A stretch of 64,000 bases of DNA from GCA-2770975 sp050248915 (GTDB lineage: Bacteria; Cyanobacteriota; Sericytochromatia; UBA7694), in the NCBI GenBank assembly GCA_050248915.1, contig JBFWRL010000001.1, forward strand, positions 68,463 to 132,462, given 5' to 3'. The stretch's first letter is position 1. The number at the start of each line of letters is the position of its first letter. The notes under the pieces were generated by a model that was given only the letters and a program-made list of their open reading frames with translations, was not told the origin of the DNA and made no database searches. Below, in pieces: positions 1 to 7,073 of this stretch. The position numbers and the translations under genes are program-made.

Positions 1-1483
1 CTCCATTTAAAGTCGGATCCATTTCTTTGGGCTGATAAGGAGATTCGGAGATAAACACAGGGAAAGCCTCTTCGACAAAAGGTAACACTTTGAGGCGATC
101 CACTACTTCCCAAACATCCTGGTTGGGCGCAAACGTCATGCGATAAAACAAGCTCTGGTTTGGCACTTCGCGCCCTTGGGTTGTTTGCAGATATTGTTCT
201 GATTGCTCATGTTCAGCAGGCGTTCCGGGCATGGTCGGGTAAACACCTGTAATTCGGCTGCCCAAAGCAGCCTGTAACATGCGCAGGCTCAGCTCTGATT
301 CATCATGTAAGCCTTGCAAAGAATCCCCTGCTAAGCGAATTTTGGAGCCTTCCAAAAATTTGACACCCACCACACCTGCTTCAACAGATGAACGACGGGC
401 TTCTGGTGAGTGGGCAATCGCACTGTGAAAAGCAGTGGGAATGTCCAGGGGCAACATAAATCCATCTAAACGTACCTGGGCCTGACTGCCCGAACTCCCC
501 TGAGCAATGATTTCAAGGGTATTGGCACCTTGACGCAAAAGTCCAGCCACCTCCAAGGTTAAATCGGGCGTATTGGGTGTTAAGATACGCTGGTCTCGCA
601 CTCCAGCCAAAACATTTTGACCATTGAGCAAGACTTCCAAACCACTGACAGCCACCCCCGATTGGCCTGTGCGGGCAGTCAGTAAGATTCTGCGGCGCAG
701 ATCTGCAGCTTCATTGACTTGAAAAGTCAAAGATTGAGTCATTTGTGCGGCGTTAAAGGTCAAGGTGGTGGTTGGGAGAAAGGTTTTGCGAACAGCCGCA
801 TTGGCAGGAATAGCAATAGCTTCTCTTTGGCAGCGTTGAGTCAGATTATTGGCCTGTGCTGTGGCAAATTGATTACCCAGTTTCCAGGTGAGATGGTCGG
901 TATTAAAAACCACGGCCACAGGACTGTTGGGATAAATAGCGCTGCGTCCAACAGGGAAAATGACAGGCTGTCCCCGATCATGTTCTGAATGTTTGGAGGG
1001 TTTTCCATGATCCTGGTTTTCTCTATCATGCGGATCTTTGTCCCCATGCTCGCGCTCTTCTCCGGAATTGGGGCGCTCTGCATCTCGCTTGTCTTGGGAG
1101 TGGTTTTGTTTTGTTGAGTGTGTTTTGAAATCACCGTATCTAAAGTCGTCATAGCGCTCCCGTTCACGATGATGAGGTCGATTCTGATCAGCACTTAAAG
1201 CAGGGGTAAACTGATTTTTTTCACCCACAGGCAAACGCATTTCTTTGGATGTTGAATTTTCAAAACTGAAATAGGCGGTGTATGTTCCCAATCGATTGGG
1301 CTGGACACAATCCAAGACAGGATAGAGATCGGGTTTGGCCCGTTCAGGACGTTTGCCCAAAATACCGAAATCCAATGGATGAGAACTCAAAGAAGCATTG
1401 GGCAAGGTTTGGCAACTGCTTAAAACCAGAGGAATCAAAAGCAAATAGATAGATAGATAGATAGAACGTTTATTATATCTCAT
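1..1483 (-). CDS. Lipoprotein, possible subtilase precursor N-terminal part (3' end cut by window)
   Basis: The frame is open from an ATG at 1483 down to base 1, so about 494 residues are visible and the C-terminus lies outside the window. An AGAGGG Shine-Dalgarno lies just upstream. The N-terminus is a lipoprotein signal peptide: basic start, hydrophobic stretch and lipobox LVLSSC. A charged His/Asp/Glu-rich segment lies around residues 100-180. The last visible part (VWEVVDRLKVLPFVEEAFPV, then a DP motif) reads like the end of a subtilisin-type propeptide just before the catalytic domain. That assignment is inference; the catalytic triad would be off the window. The signal-peptide coding part contains a TAGA repeat (see the repeat entry), which could switch the reading frame. 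Confidence 0.7.
   Translation of the reverse strand, partial: MRYNKRSIYLSIYLLLIPLVLSSCQTLPNASLSSHPLDFGILGKRPERAKPDLYPVLDCVQPNRLGTYTAYFSFENSTSKEMRLPVGEKNQFTPALSADQNRPHHRERERYDDFRYGDFKTHSTKQNHSQDKRDAERPNSGEEREHGDKDPHDRENQDHGKPSKHSEHDRGQPVIFPVGRSAIYPNSPVAVVFNTDHLTWKLGNQFATAQANNLTQRCQREAIAIPANAAVRKTFLPTTTLTFNAAQMTQSLTFQVNEAADLRRRILLTARTGQSGVAVSGLEVLLNGQNVLAGVRDQRILTPNTPDLTLEVAGLLRQGANTLEIIAQGSSGSQAQVRLDGFMLPLDIPTAFHSAIAHSPEARRSSVEAGVVGVKFLEGSKIRLAGDSLQGLHDESELSLRMLQAALGSRITGVYPTMPGTPAEHEQSEQYLQTTQGREVPNQSLFYRMTFAPNQDVWEVVDRLKVLPFVEEAFPVFISESPYQPKEMDPTLNG
1446..1464. repeat. Tetranucleotide repeat (TAGA)4.75 in a signal-peptide coding region
   Basis: Nineteen bases of uninterrupted TAGA repeat lie within codons about 7-13 of the minus-strand lipoprotein gene that starts at 1483. 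Because the unit is 4 bp, gain or loss of one copy shifts the frame before the lipobox. Confidence 0.9.
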
Positions 1484-1604
1484 TCAAAATGCCCTCTGGA
1501 TTACATTTCTGTGCAAGCAGCAATGCAAAAATGATAATTCATCGATACAAAAAAGTCAAAATTATTTTAAACCCGCCGCCTTTACAGCCACAGTCGCCAA
1601 ATGC

Positions 1605-3794
1605 TTGAATGAGAGCAGTTCCAACAAGGATGACCGCCCCCCACACATGTCTGTGTCCTCACACTTGGCACTCGCCCAAACCCACCACGCCCAGGGAGAT
1701 CTGGCTCAGGCCCTGGCGCTTTACCAGTTTTTGCTACAGACCGAACCAGAGGCCCGGCAGCTTCCCCAACTTTGGTGGGGCTTGGCGCTCTTGGCCTGGC
1801 AAGCGGGAGAAGGGCGGCGGGCCGAGGGCTTTTTTCAGCAGGCTTGGCAATACGCGGCCCCCAGCTTGCCACTGCCCAATGCCAGCGAATTTGAGGCATT
1901 TCCCAGAGATTACCAGCAGCTGGTGCTGAGCTTTGTCTTGGCCCTGATCGCCGCCTGGCAGGCCAGCCCGGCCCGTGCTTTGGCCCATCAATTGGCGCTG
2001 AGACTCTGCAGCTATCCCCCCACCCACGCTGAACAGAGCTGCATTCTGGCCTCGCTTTTACACGCACTGGGCGAACACGCCCAAGCCCTATTAACCTGCC
2101 GCCAATCACTTGAAATCAGCCCTTCGGCCCAGGCCTGGTTTGTACTGGCGCAATTGCGCTTTTCACTCGGCGATGCCAGCGGGGGCAGCGAGTCCTGTCG
2201 CTTGGCCCTCGATCTCGATCCCTTGCACAGCGAGGCCCGCACCCTCTTGGCCCATGCCTTGCTCGAAAGCCACCAATTGGAAGAAGCCTTGGGCCAGTAT
2301 GAGACCGTGCTGGCCCAAAAACCCGATTTTGCCGCGCTGCACTTTCATTTGGGCAGGATGTACCAGTCGCTGGGCGCATTGCCCGAGGCGCAAAGACATT
2401 ACCAGCGGGCCACAGAACAGGCCCCCAACCTGCTCTGGGAATTGCAGTCCCGTTTGTGTTATGCGCCCCTGCCCGCATCCCAAGCGGCGCTTCAGAAGAG
2501 CTTAGCGGGCCTTGAAAACAGCCTGAATCAGCCCCAGATCCCGATTGAATTGGCCCCGCTGCAAGCCCAATTGGCCCAGACCAATCTCGACACCCTCTTT
2601 GATCTCAATTATCTCTGTGAAGATCCCCTGCCGCTCAAACGGCGCTTTGGGAAATTGTTTGAATATGAAGCAGGCCCCACAGCCCACTCAAATCCTGCCT
2701 TCACCCCCGCTGAAGCTGCGCGCCCGCTCACAATGGGGGTCTTGATCAGCCCCAAACACGAAGGGGTCTTTGCCTTTGTCAGCGGGCAGCTCTTGGCCCA
2801 ATTGGACCCCGCTGAAATTGACGTCACACTGCTGATCTGGCCCGCTTCAGAGGCGATTTGCGCCCAGCTTTTGCCCAGTTTGCCCCGGCAGATCCTCAGT
2901 GCCGACTGGGCCCAGAGCGTGGCAAGCGTGCAGGCCAAGCGCTTTGACCTGGTCTATTTTTGGGAAGTCGGCACCGACCCACTCAATTATTTTTTGCCGT
3001 ATTTCCGCCTGGGCAGAATCCAGTGGACTTCCTGGGGCAGTGGGGGCAGCAGCGGCCATCCCCAGATCGACGCTTTTCTCTCGACCCACAGCCTCGAAGG
3101 GCCCCAGCCAGAAAGCCGCTACAGCGAAAAACTCTACCAAATGCAAGCACTGCCCCTCTGGTATGAACCCCGGCATTTGCCCACTTCAGGCCTCAGCCGA
3201 AGCCAGCTCGGCCTGCCTGAAGACGTGGTTTTGGCGCTCTGCCCGCATAATCTGCTCAAATTGCACCCCCATTTTGACGCCATTTTGGCCGAGATCTGTA
3301 GGCAGAACCCAGACTTAAAGCTGGTCTTGGTCCACAGCCGCAACCCGGTCTGGAACCGGCAAATAGAAACCCGCCTGAAACAAAACATCGCCCCCGAACA
3401 ACTGCTCTTTTTAGGGCGCCTGCCCGCCCCCGACTTTTTGGCGCTTTTGCAAGTGGGGGATTTTGCCCTCGATCCCTGGCCTTATGGCGCGGGAAAACTG
3501 GCCTTTGAAATGCTCGGGCTGGGCCTGCCCCTTTTAACCCGGCCCAGTAAAATGCTCAAAGGCCGCATCCCCACAGCCCTTTACCAGGTCTTGGAAATGC
3601 CTGAGCTGCTGGCCAGCTCTGAGCAAGACTATCTGGCTAAGGCCCATCGTTTGGCCAAAGATCGCAGCTATCGCGAAGCACTCAAAGCCAGACTCCAAGA
3701 GCGCCGCAGCCGTCTATTTGCCAATCAAGCGGCGGTGACAGAATTGACACAGGTCTTGCGCCAGATGGCCCAAAACCCAGGCAGAGTGTTTTAG
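1605..3794 (+). CDS. TPR protein with O-GlcNAc-transferase-like (GT41/SPINDLY) domain
   Basis: Residues 1-300 are helical TPR-type repeats (for example ARTLLAHALLESHQLEEALG, then AALHFHLGRMYQSLGALPEA). From about 330 to 729 the protein resembles the catalytic region of bacterial O-linked GlcNAc transferases. Visible blocks are QWTSWGSGGSSGHPQIDAFL near residue 473 (compare the WxGxxxTSGxxxxDY block of the family) and FALDPWPYGAGKLAFEMLGL near 622. Family members glycosylate proteins or act on sugar nucleotides in the cytoplasm. The start used is TTG at 1605; ATG at 1647 (MSVSSHL) is an alternative and neither has a good Shine-Dalgarno. The canonical GxTT sugar-nucleotide loop is replaced by GAGKLAFE, so substrate and even activity are uncertain. 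Confidence 0.8.
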   Translation: MNESSSNKDDRPPHMSVSSHLALAQTHHAQGDLAQALALYQFLLQTEPEARQLPQLWWGLALLAWQAGEGRRAEGFFQQAWQYAAPSLPLPNASEFEAFPRDYQQLVLSFVLALIAAWQASPARALAHQLALRLCSYPPTHAEQSCILASLLHALGEHAQALLTCRQSLEISPSAQAWFVLAQLRFSLGDASGGSESCRLALDLDPLHSEARTLLAHALLESHQLEEALGQYETVLAQKPDFAALHFHLGRMYQSLGALPEAQRHYQRATEQAPNLLWELQSRLCYAPLPASQAALQKSLAGLENSLNQPQIPIELAPLQAQLAQTNLDTLFDLNYLCEDPLPLKRRFGKLFEYEAGPTAHSNPAFTPAEAARPLTMGVLISPKHEGVFAFVSGQLLAQLDPAEIDVTLLIWPASEAICAQLLPSLPRQILSADWAQSVASVQAKRFDLVYFWEVGTDPLNYFLPYFRLGRIQWTSWGSGGSSGHPQIDAFLSTHSLEGPQPESRYSEKLYQMQALPLWYEPRHLPTSGLSRSQLGLPEDVVLALCPHNLLKLHPHFDAILAEICRQNPDLKLVLVHSRNPVWNRQIETRLKQNIAPEQLLFLGRLPAPDFLALLQVGDFALDPWPYGAGKLAFEMLGLGLPLLTRPSKMLKGRIPTALYQVLEMPELLASSEQDYLAKAHRLAKDRSYREALKARLQERRSRLFANQAAVTELTQVLRQMAQNPGRVF

Positions 3795-3824
3795 ACCAAG
3801 CGTGCAAACCTGGGCAAAAGTCAG

Positions 3825-5045
3825 TTATTCGCCAGCGGGCAATTGGGTGTCGTTGCCGCTCTCGGTGCTGCTGCAGGTGCGGTTGTCGTAAGGGGGCACG
3901 CGGTTGGTGAGAGAAGCCTTTTTTAAACGCTCAAATTCGGCCTGGTAAAATTGGGCCACTTTGGGAGAGCGAATCAGCAGGGTGTTTTCGTTGTTGTTGT
4001 TTTCGGCATTTTTGGAAAAATTATACGAGCCCGTGATCACCAATTGATCGTCGATAATAATCACCTTGCTGTGCAAAAGGGCCTGGTTGCCATCGATCAT
4101 GACGGGGATATTTTTGGTCAAGAGCTGCTGGTAGACCGAATACTGGCTGATCATGCAGCCATCAAAAATGCCTTCGACTTTTACACCTGCGCGGTGTTTG
4201 TCGATCAACATTTTCTGAATATCTTCATCGGTGATCGAAAAAGCCATAAAGCGAATGCGTTTGCGCGCTTTGCCCAGGGCCTCCATAATCGCGGGTTTGG
4301 TGCCGCCTTTGGGCGAGAAAAAGGTCTGAATCACAGCGCCATCAACCTGCACCACAGGGAAGGGAATTTCGTGGGGATTGGGCCCGCGCAGCTCTTTGAC
4401 ATAGAGGCGGTCAAACTCGGCTTGGTAATTGGCGGCCAATTGTTTGGAGGTAATTTTGAGGGAATTATTATTGTCGCGGTACATCGAATAGGGCGTGAGA
4501 TTGAGCGAACCCGTGACCACGTGCTCCCCGTCGATAATCATAAATTTATTGTGCATAAAGGCCGTGCGGTTATCGCCTTTGATGCCGATCCCGGCTTTTT
4601 TCATGGCAGCATGCAGGGGTTTAAGTGCGCCACTGCGGCCATTGGCGTACATATTTTCGCTGTCGGTCATGATTCGGACTTTTACGCCCCGTTTGCGGGC
4701 AGCCATCAGGGCCTCACCAGCAGAGGGTTCTTCGATGTCAAAGATCGCGACATCGATTGTTTTTTGGGCTTCGGCAATCAGTTTGACAAAGATTTTATCG
4801 GGGTTTTGGGGATCTTGGTGGCCTGCCACTTCGTTATCGGCATAAAGGGCCTGGTAGGCATTGTTGAATTTGACAGCCAGATCGCCGTGGTAGAGGGCGT
4901 CGAAGGCACCGAGCGCAATCGGGGCGCGGTTGGGCAAGAACGCTTGCTGGAAAGGCGGGGGAGAGGCAGAGCAGGCAGCCAAAGCGCCCAAAGCCAGAAT
5001 ACTGGCCAAGAAACCTTTGACAATCTGACTGGTTTTAAAAGACAT
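3825..5045 (-). CDS. Phospholipase D family lipoprotein
   Basis: The protein has 406 residues with a lipoprotein signal peptide (lipobox LGALAAC, Cys25), so it is probably membrane-anchored in the periplasm or outer membrane. It carries two HKD motifs: HNKFMIID followed by GSLNL near residue 165, and HSKVIIID followed by GSYNF near 323. Two HKD half-sites form one active site in the phospholipase D superfamily (phospholipases, cardiolipin synthases, Nuc-type nucleases). Each motif is followed by an Asn-rich segment, as in Nuc-like members. The substrate cannot be told from sequence. A GAGAGG Shine-Dalgarno precedes the ATG. The gene is convergent with the glycosyltransferase that ends at 3794. 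Confidence 0.88.
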   Translation of the reverse strand: MSFKTSQIVKGFLASILALGALAACSASPPPFQQAFLPNRAPIALGAFDALYHGDLAVKFNNAYQALYADNEVAGHQDPQNPDKIFVKLIAEAQKTIDVAIFDIEEPSAGEALMAARKRGVKVRIMTDSENMYANGRSGALKPLHAAMKKAGIGIKGDNRTAFMHNKFMIIDGEHVVTGSLNLTPYSMYRDNNNSLKITSKQLAANYQAEFDRLYVKELRGPNPHEIPFPVVQVDGAVIQTFFSPKGGTKPAIMEALGKARKRIRFMAFSITDEDIQKMLIDKHRAGVKVEGIFDGCMISQYSVYQQLLTKNIPVMIDGNQALLHSKVIIIDDQLVITGSYNFSKNAENNNNENTLLIRSPKVAQFYQAEFERLKKASLTNRVPPYDNRTCSSTESGNDTQLPAGE

Positions 5046-5155
5046 GCAAAAACCTCTCTACGCGCTTTATCCCTGTTAATTATTCATCTGGGGTTGGGAG
5101 GCAAAGCTTGCGGGAGTTAAAGGATAATTAACCTGGGTTTTAATTGAAAATAATC

Positions 5156-5422
5156 TTATTCGTAGTGTGTCCAGAGCCGAATGACTTTCACCGTTTGACT
5201 CTCCTCCAGCACCTGATACACCAAACGGTGCTGGATATTGATTCTGCGCGAATAGGCCCCGGCCAAATCCCCGACCAATTTTTCATAAGGTGGCGGATTC
5301 TGATAGGGATTTGTGTGTAACACAGCCAAAAGACGTGAGGCCTGAGGTTTGAATCCCGCTTTGGCGAGCTTTTTGGCGTCCTTTTGGGCTTGGCGCGTAA
5401 AGACGAGCTGCCAGCTCACCAA
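5156..5422 (-). CDS. yoeB: YoeB/Txe-family toxin (ribosome-dependent mRNA interferase)
   Basis: The 88-residue protein carries the conserved family core PPYEKLVGDLAGAYSRRINI followed by QHRLVYQV, and ends in WTHYE with the C-terminal His-Tyr of YoeB. YoeB toxins cleave mRNA at the ribosomal A site. The start is TTG at 5422 or GTG at 5419. The GTG overlaps the antitoxin stop TGA (5416-5418), so toxin translation should be coupled to antitoxin translation. It is the second gene of a two-gene unit. Confidence 0.93.
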   Translation of the reverse strand: MVSWQLVFTRQAQKDAKKLAKAGFKPQASRLLAVLHTNPYQNPPPYEKLVGDLAGAYSRRINIQHRLVYQVLEESQTVKVIRLWTHYE

Positions 5423-5658
5423 TCAAGTTCCTGGGTGCACGCCTCGATCGGGGTATTCAGCCCCTCACGGATCGATTCACGCATACCGGGAATAGAAAGC
5501 AAATACAGGCTTTCTTGAATGGAGCGCCAATCTTCTTCCGAAAGCAAAATGGCGGTGTTGCGCTTGCCAATAATTTGCACGGGTTCATGGGTGTCTTGCA
5601 CCTGGTCTACCAAGTGGTAAAGCTGTTTTCGGGCCTCTGAAGCGGAGAAACTGGTCAC
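5416..5658 (-). CDS. yefM: YefM/Phd-family antitoxin
   Basis: I place the start at GTG 5658 because a perfect AGGAGG lies 6 bases upstream. The same frame is open further upstream but has no comparable signal. The 80-residue protein begins TSFSASEARKQLYHLVDQV, the YefM/Phd DNA-binding fold, and has IIGKRNTAILLSEEDWRSIQ, typical of YefM. The acidic, probably disordered C-terminus (IEACTQELDW) would wrap the toxin. By family, it neutralises YoeB and represses its own operon. Confidence 0.93.
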   Translation of the reverse strand: MTSFSASEARKQLYHLVDQVQDTHEPVQIIGKRNTAILLSEEDWRSIQESLYLLSIPGMRESIREGLNTPIEACTQELDW

Positions 5659-5675
5659 GGGATTCCTCCTGTTTT

Positions 5676-5693
5676 CGTACGTTTTATCGTACG
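5676..5693. promoter_or_regulatory. Candidate YefM operator: two CGTACG palindromes
   Basis: CGTACG occurs at 5676-5681 and again at 5688-5693, exactly 12 bp centre to centre and 18 bp upstream of the antitoxin GTG. The E. coli yefM operator has TGTACA cores with the same 12-bp centre spacing. Autorepression is therefore likely but inferred. Confidence 0.6.
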
Positions 5694-5834
5694 CCTTTGG
5701 GCAGGGCTGTGTCAATTCTGTTGGTTCACTTTTGGCGAGATCGCTTGGTAAGCTTAAATCTGTGGCCGCAATTGGTTTCAATTCGTTGCAAACTGGGAAT
5801 GATTGAGGAATCTCATTGAGTTGGGAGAACGTCT

Positions 5835-6998
5835 TTGCGTTCATATCTATTTTTTCTAACAAAAATCCTTGGCATCTTTCAACTTTTGGTTTTTCTGAAT
5901 GGGTGTAGAGAATCTTTTTCAATTGAAACAGGCGTCATTGATCCATTCTCCTTGGCCTGGGCTCAGAACCAAGACCCTCATTTGCTGTTTAAATATGGTT
6001 ATTTATCAGGCACTCCGAATAACGCCATTAGTGAGACACGTTATTATCAGCTCAATATTCGTGAGCCAGAGACCCCTGTCTTAACAGAAATCGACCAAAA
6101 TACGATGCAGGCTCAAACTCCGCCGTCCAATCTGTTGGGACGGGATTTATTGGTCAAAGATCTTGAGAAACTCAGACCTTTGCCGAATGACCAAATTTCC
6201 CTGATAAAAAACAACAATATTGTAGCCTGCAGTTTGCACCCCAGTAAGCAGTGGCTATTGGTCGCCCATAAACAAAAGCCATCCACCCCTGAGATGCCAG
6301 AGACCATTTATAGTCTGTATCAAATAGAAGATCACAGCTATCGCAATCTCAAAGGATTGGCATCGTTGACCCGCTCCAGCGACCCCCGGCGCGAAGTTGT
6401 ACTCAGTTGGACAGGTTTTAACAATGATATTTTGGTGGAATATGAAGAGAACGACCGGGTCTACCACGCTCGCAGTCAGATTGATCTGAATACAGCAGAG
6501 TTAAAGCCGCTAACTGTGTTTAAAAGTTATGCGCAGAGAGAAAATGAAGAAAAGCGCTGGGAGGCCAGCTTTGTTCCTCTCAGCCGCCATTTTCGACCAC
6601 TTCAAGACAGTGAGACCGATGTCAAAGTCCTGGGTTGGGAAAGTGCCGACAAGGTATTCTTTCTTGAAAAAAAGGCCAATGACAGGGCTATCTCTCTGAT
6701 CAGCTACGACTTTCAAACCCAGACAGAGACACAAGTGGCAAAGATGGAACGCGAACAGAGTTATTATGATTATTTAGAGACCAGAGAGCAAATTTCCCTC
6801 CCACAAGACAAAGTGGTCTACCTCATTCGCAAAGCAAAAGAAGGAACCGATGAACTCTGGCTCAGTAATTTCAAAGGGACAGAGCGAACGATGATTCTTA
6901 ACCGAATTCGGGATTTACCCGTGGGCCTTTCGGAATTTGTGAATATAAAAAGAATTATATACCCTGAGTTTAGGCCTAAAATAATTCAAGATGATTAA
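5835..6998 (+). CDS. Lipoprotein of unknown function
   Basis: The 387-residue protein starts at TTG 5835, with GGGAGA about 8 bases upstream. It has a lipoprotein-type signal (hydrophobic run ending LLVFLNGC). The mature part is rich in short beta-strand-like segments, such as VACSLHPSKQWLLVAHKQ and VVLSWTGFNNDILVEYEE, which would fit a beta-propeller, but no family motif is certain. Base composition is more A+T-rich than most neighbours, suggesting a different history. It stands alone between the divergent toxin-antitoxin unit and the next plus-strand glycosyltransferase. Confidence 0.75.
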   Translation: MRSYLFFLTKILGIFQLLVFLNGCRESFSIETGVIDPFSLAWAQNQDPHLLFKYGYLSGTPNNAISETRYYQLNIREPETPVLTEIDQNTMQAQTPPSNLLGRDLLVKDLEKLRPLPNDQISLIKNNNIVACSLHPSKQWLLVAHKQKPSTPEMPETIYSLYQIEDHSYRNLKGLASLTRSSDPRREVVLSWTGFNNDILVEYEENDRVYHARSQIDLNTAELKPLTVFKSYAQRENEEKRWEASFVPLSRHFRPLQDSETDVKVLGWESADKVFFLEKKANDRAISLISYDFQTQTETQVAKMEREQSYYDYLETREQISLPQDKVVYLIRKAKEGTDELWLSNFKGTERTMILNRIRDLPVGLSEFVNIKRIIYPEFRPKIIQDD

Positions 6999-7025
6999 AA
7001 ATATGGCTAATCTGTTACATAAAAT

Positions 7026-7049
7026 AGATCAATCAAGATCTGTTTTTTT
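7026..7049 (+). terminator. Weak rho-independent terminator candidate
   Basis: AGATC (7026-7030) can pair with GATCT (7037-7041) across a 6-base loop, followed by G and seven T. The stem is only 5 bp. It lies between the lipoprotein stop (6998) and the ATG at 7074. Confidence 0.35.
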
Positions 7050-7073
7050 ACTTTTCTAGTCAGAAGATAAAAA

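Noticed and set aside
841..1194. 117-codon minus-strand frame
   Set aside because: It is out of frame with the lipoprotein gene that runs from 1483 to the left edge; that frame carries a signal peptide and stays open for 494 codons.
3951..5120. 389-codon open frame on the plus strand
   Set aside because: It is antisense to the phospholipase D gene, whose motifs are clear; the translated product has no recognisable pattern and no start signal.
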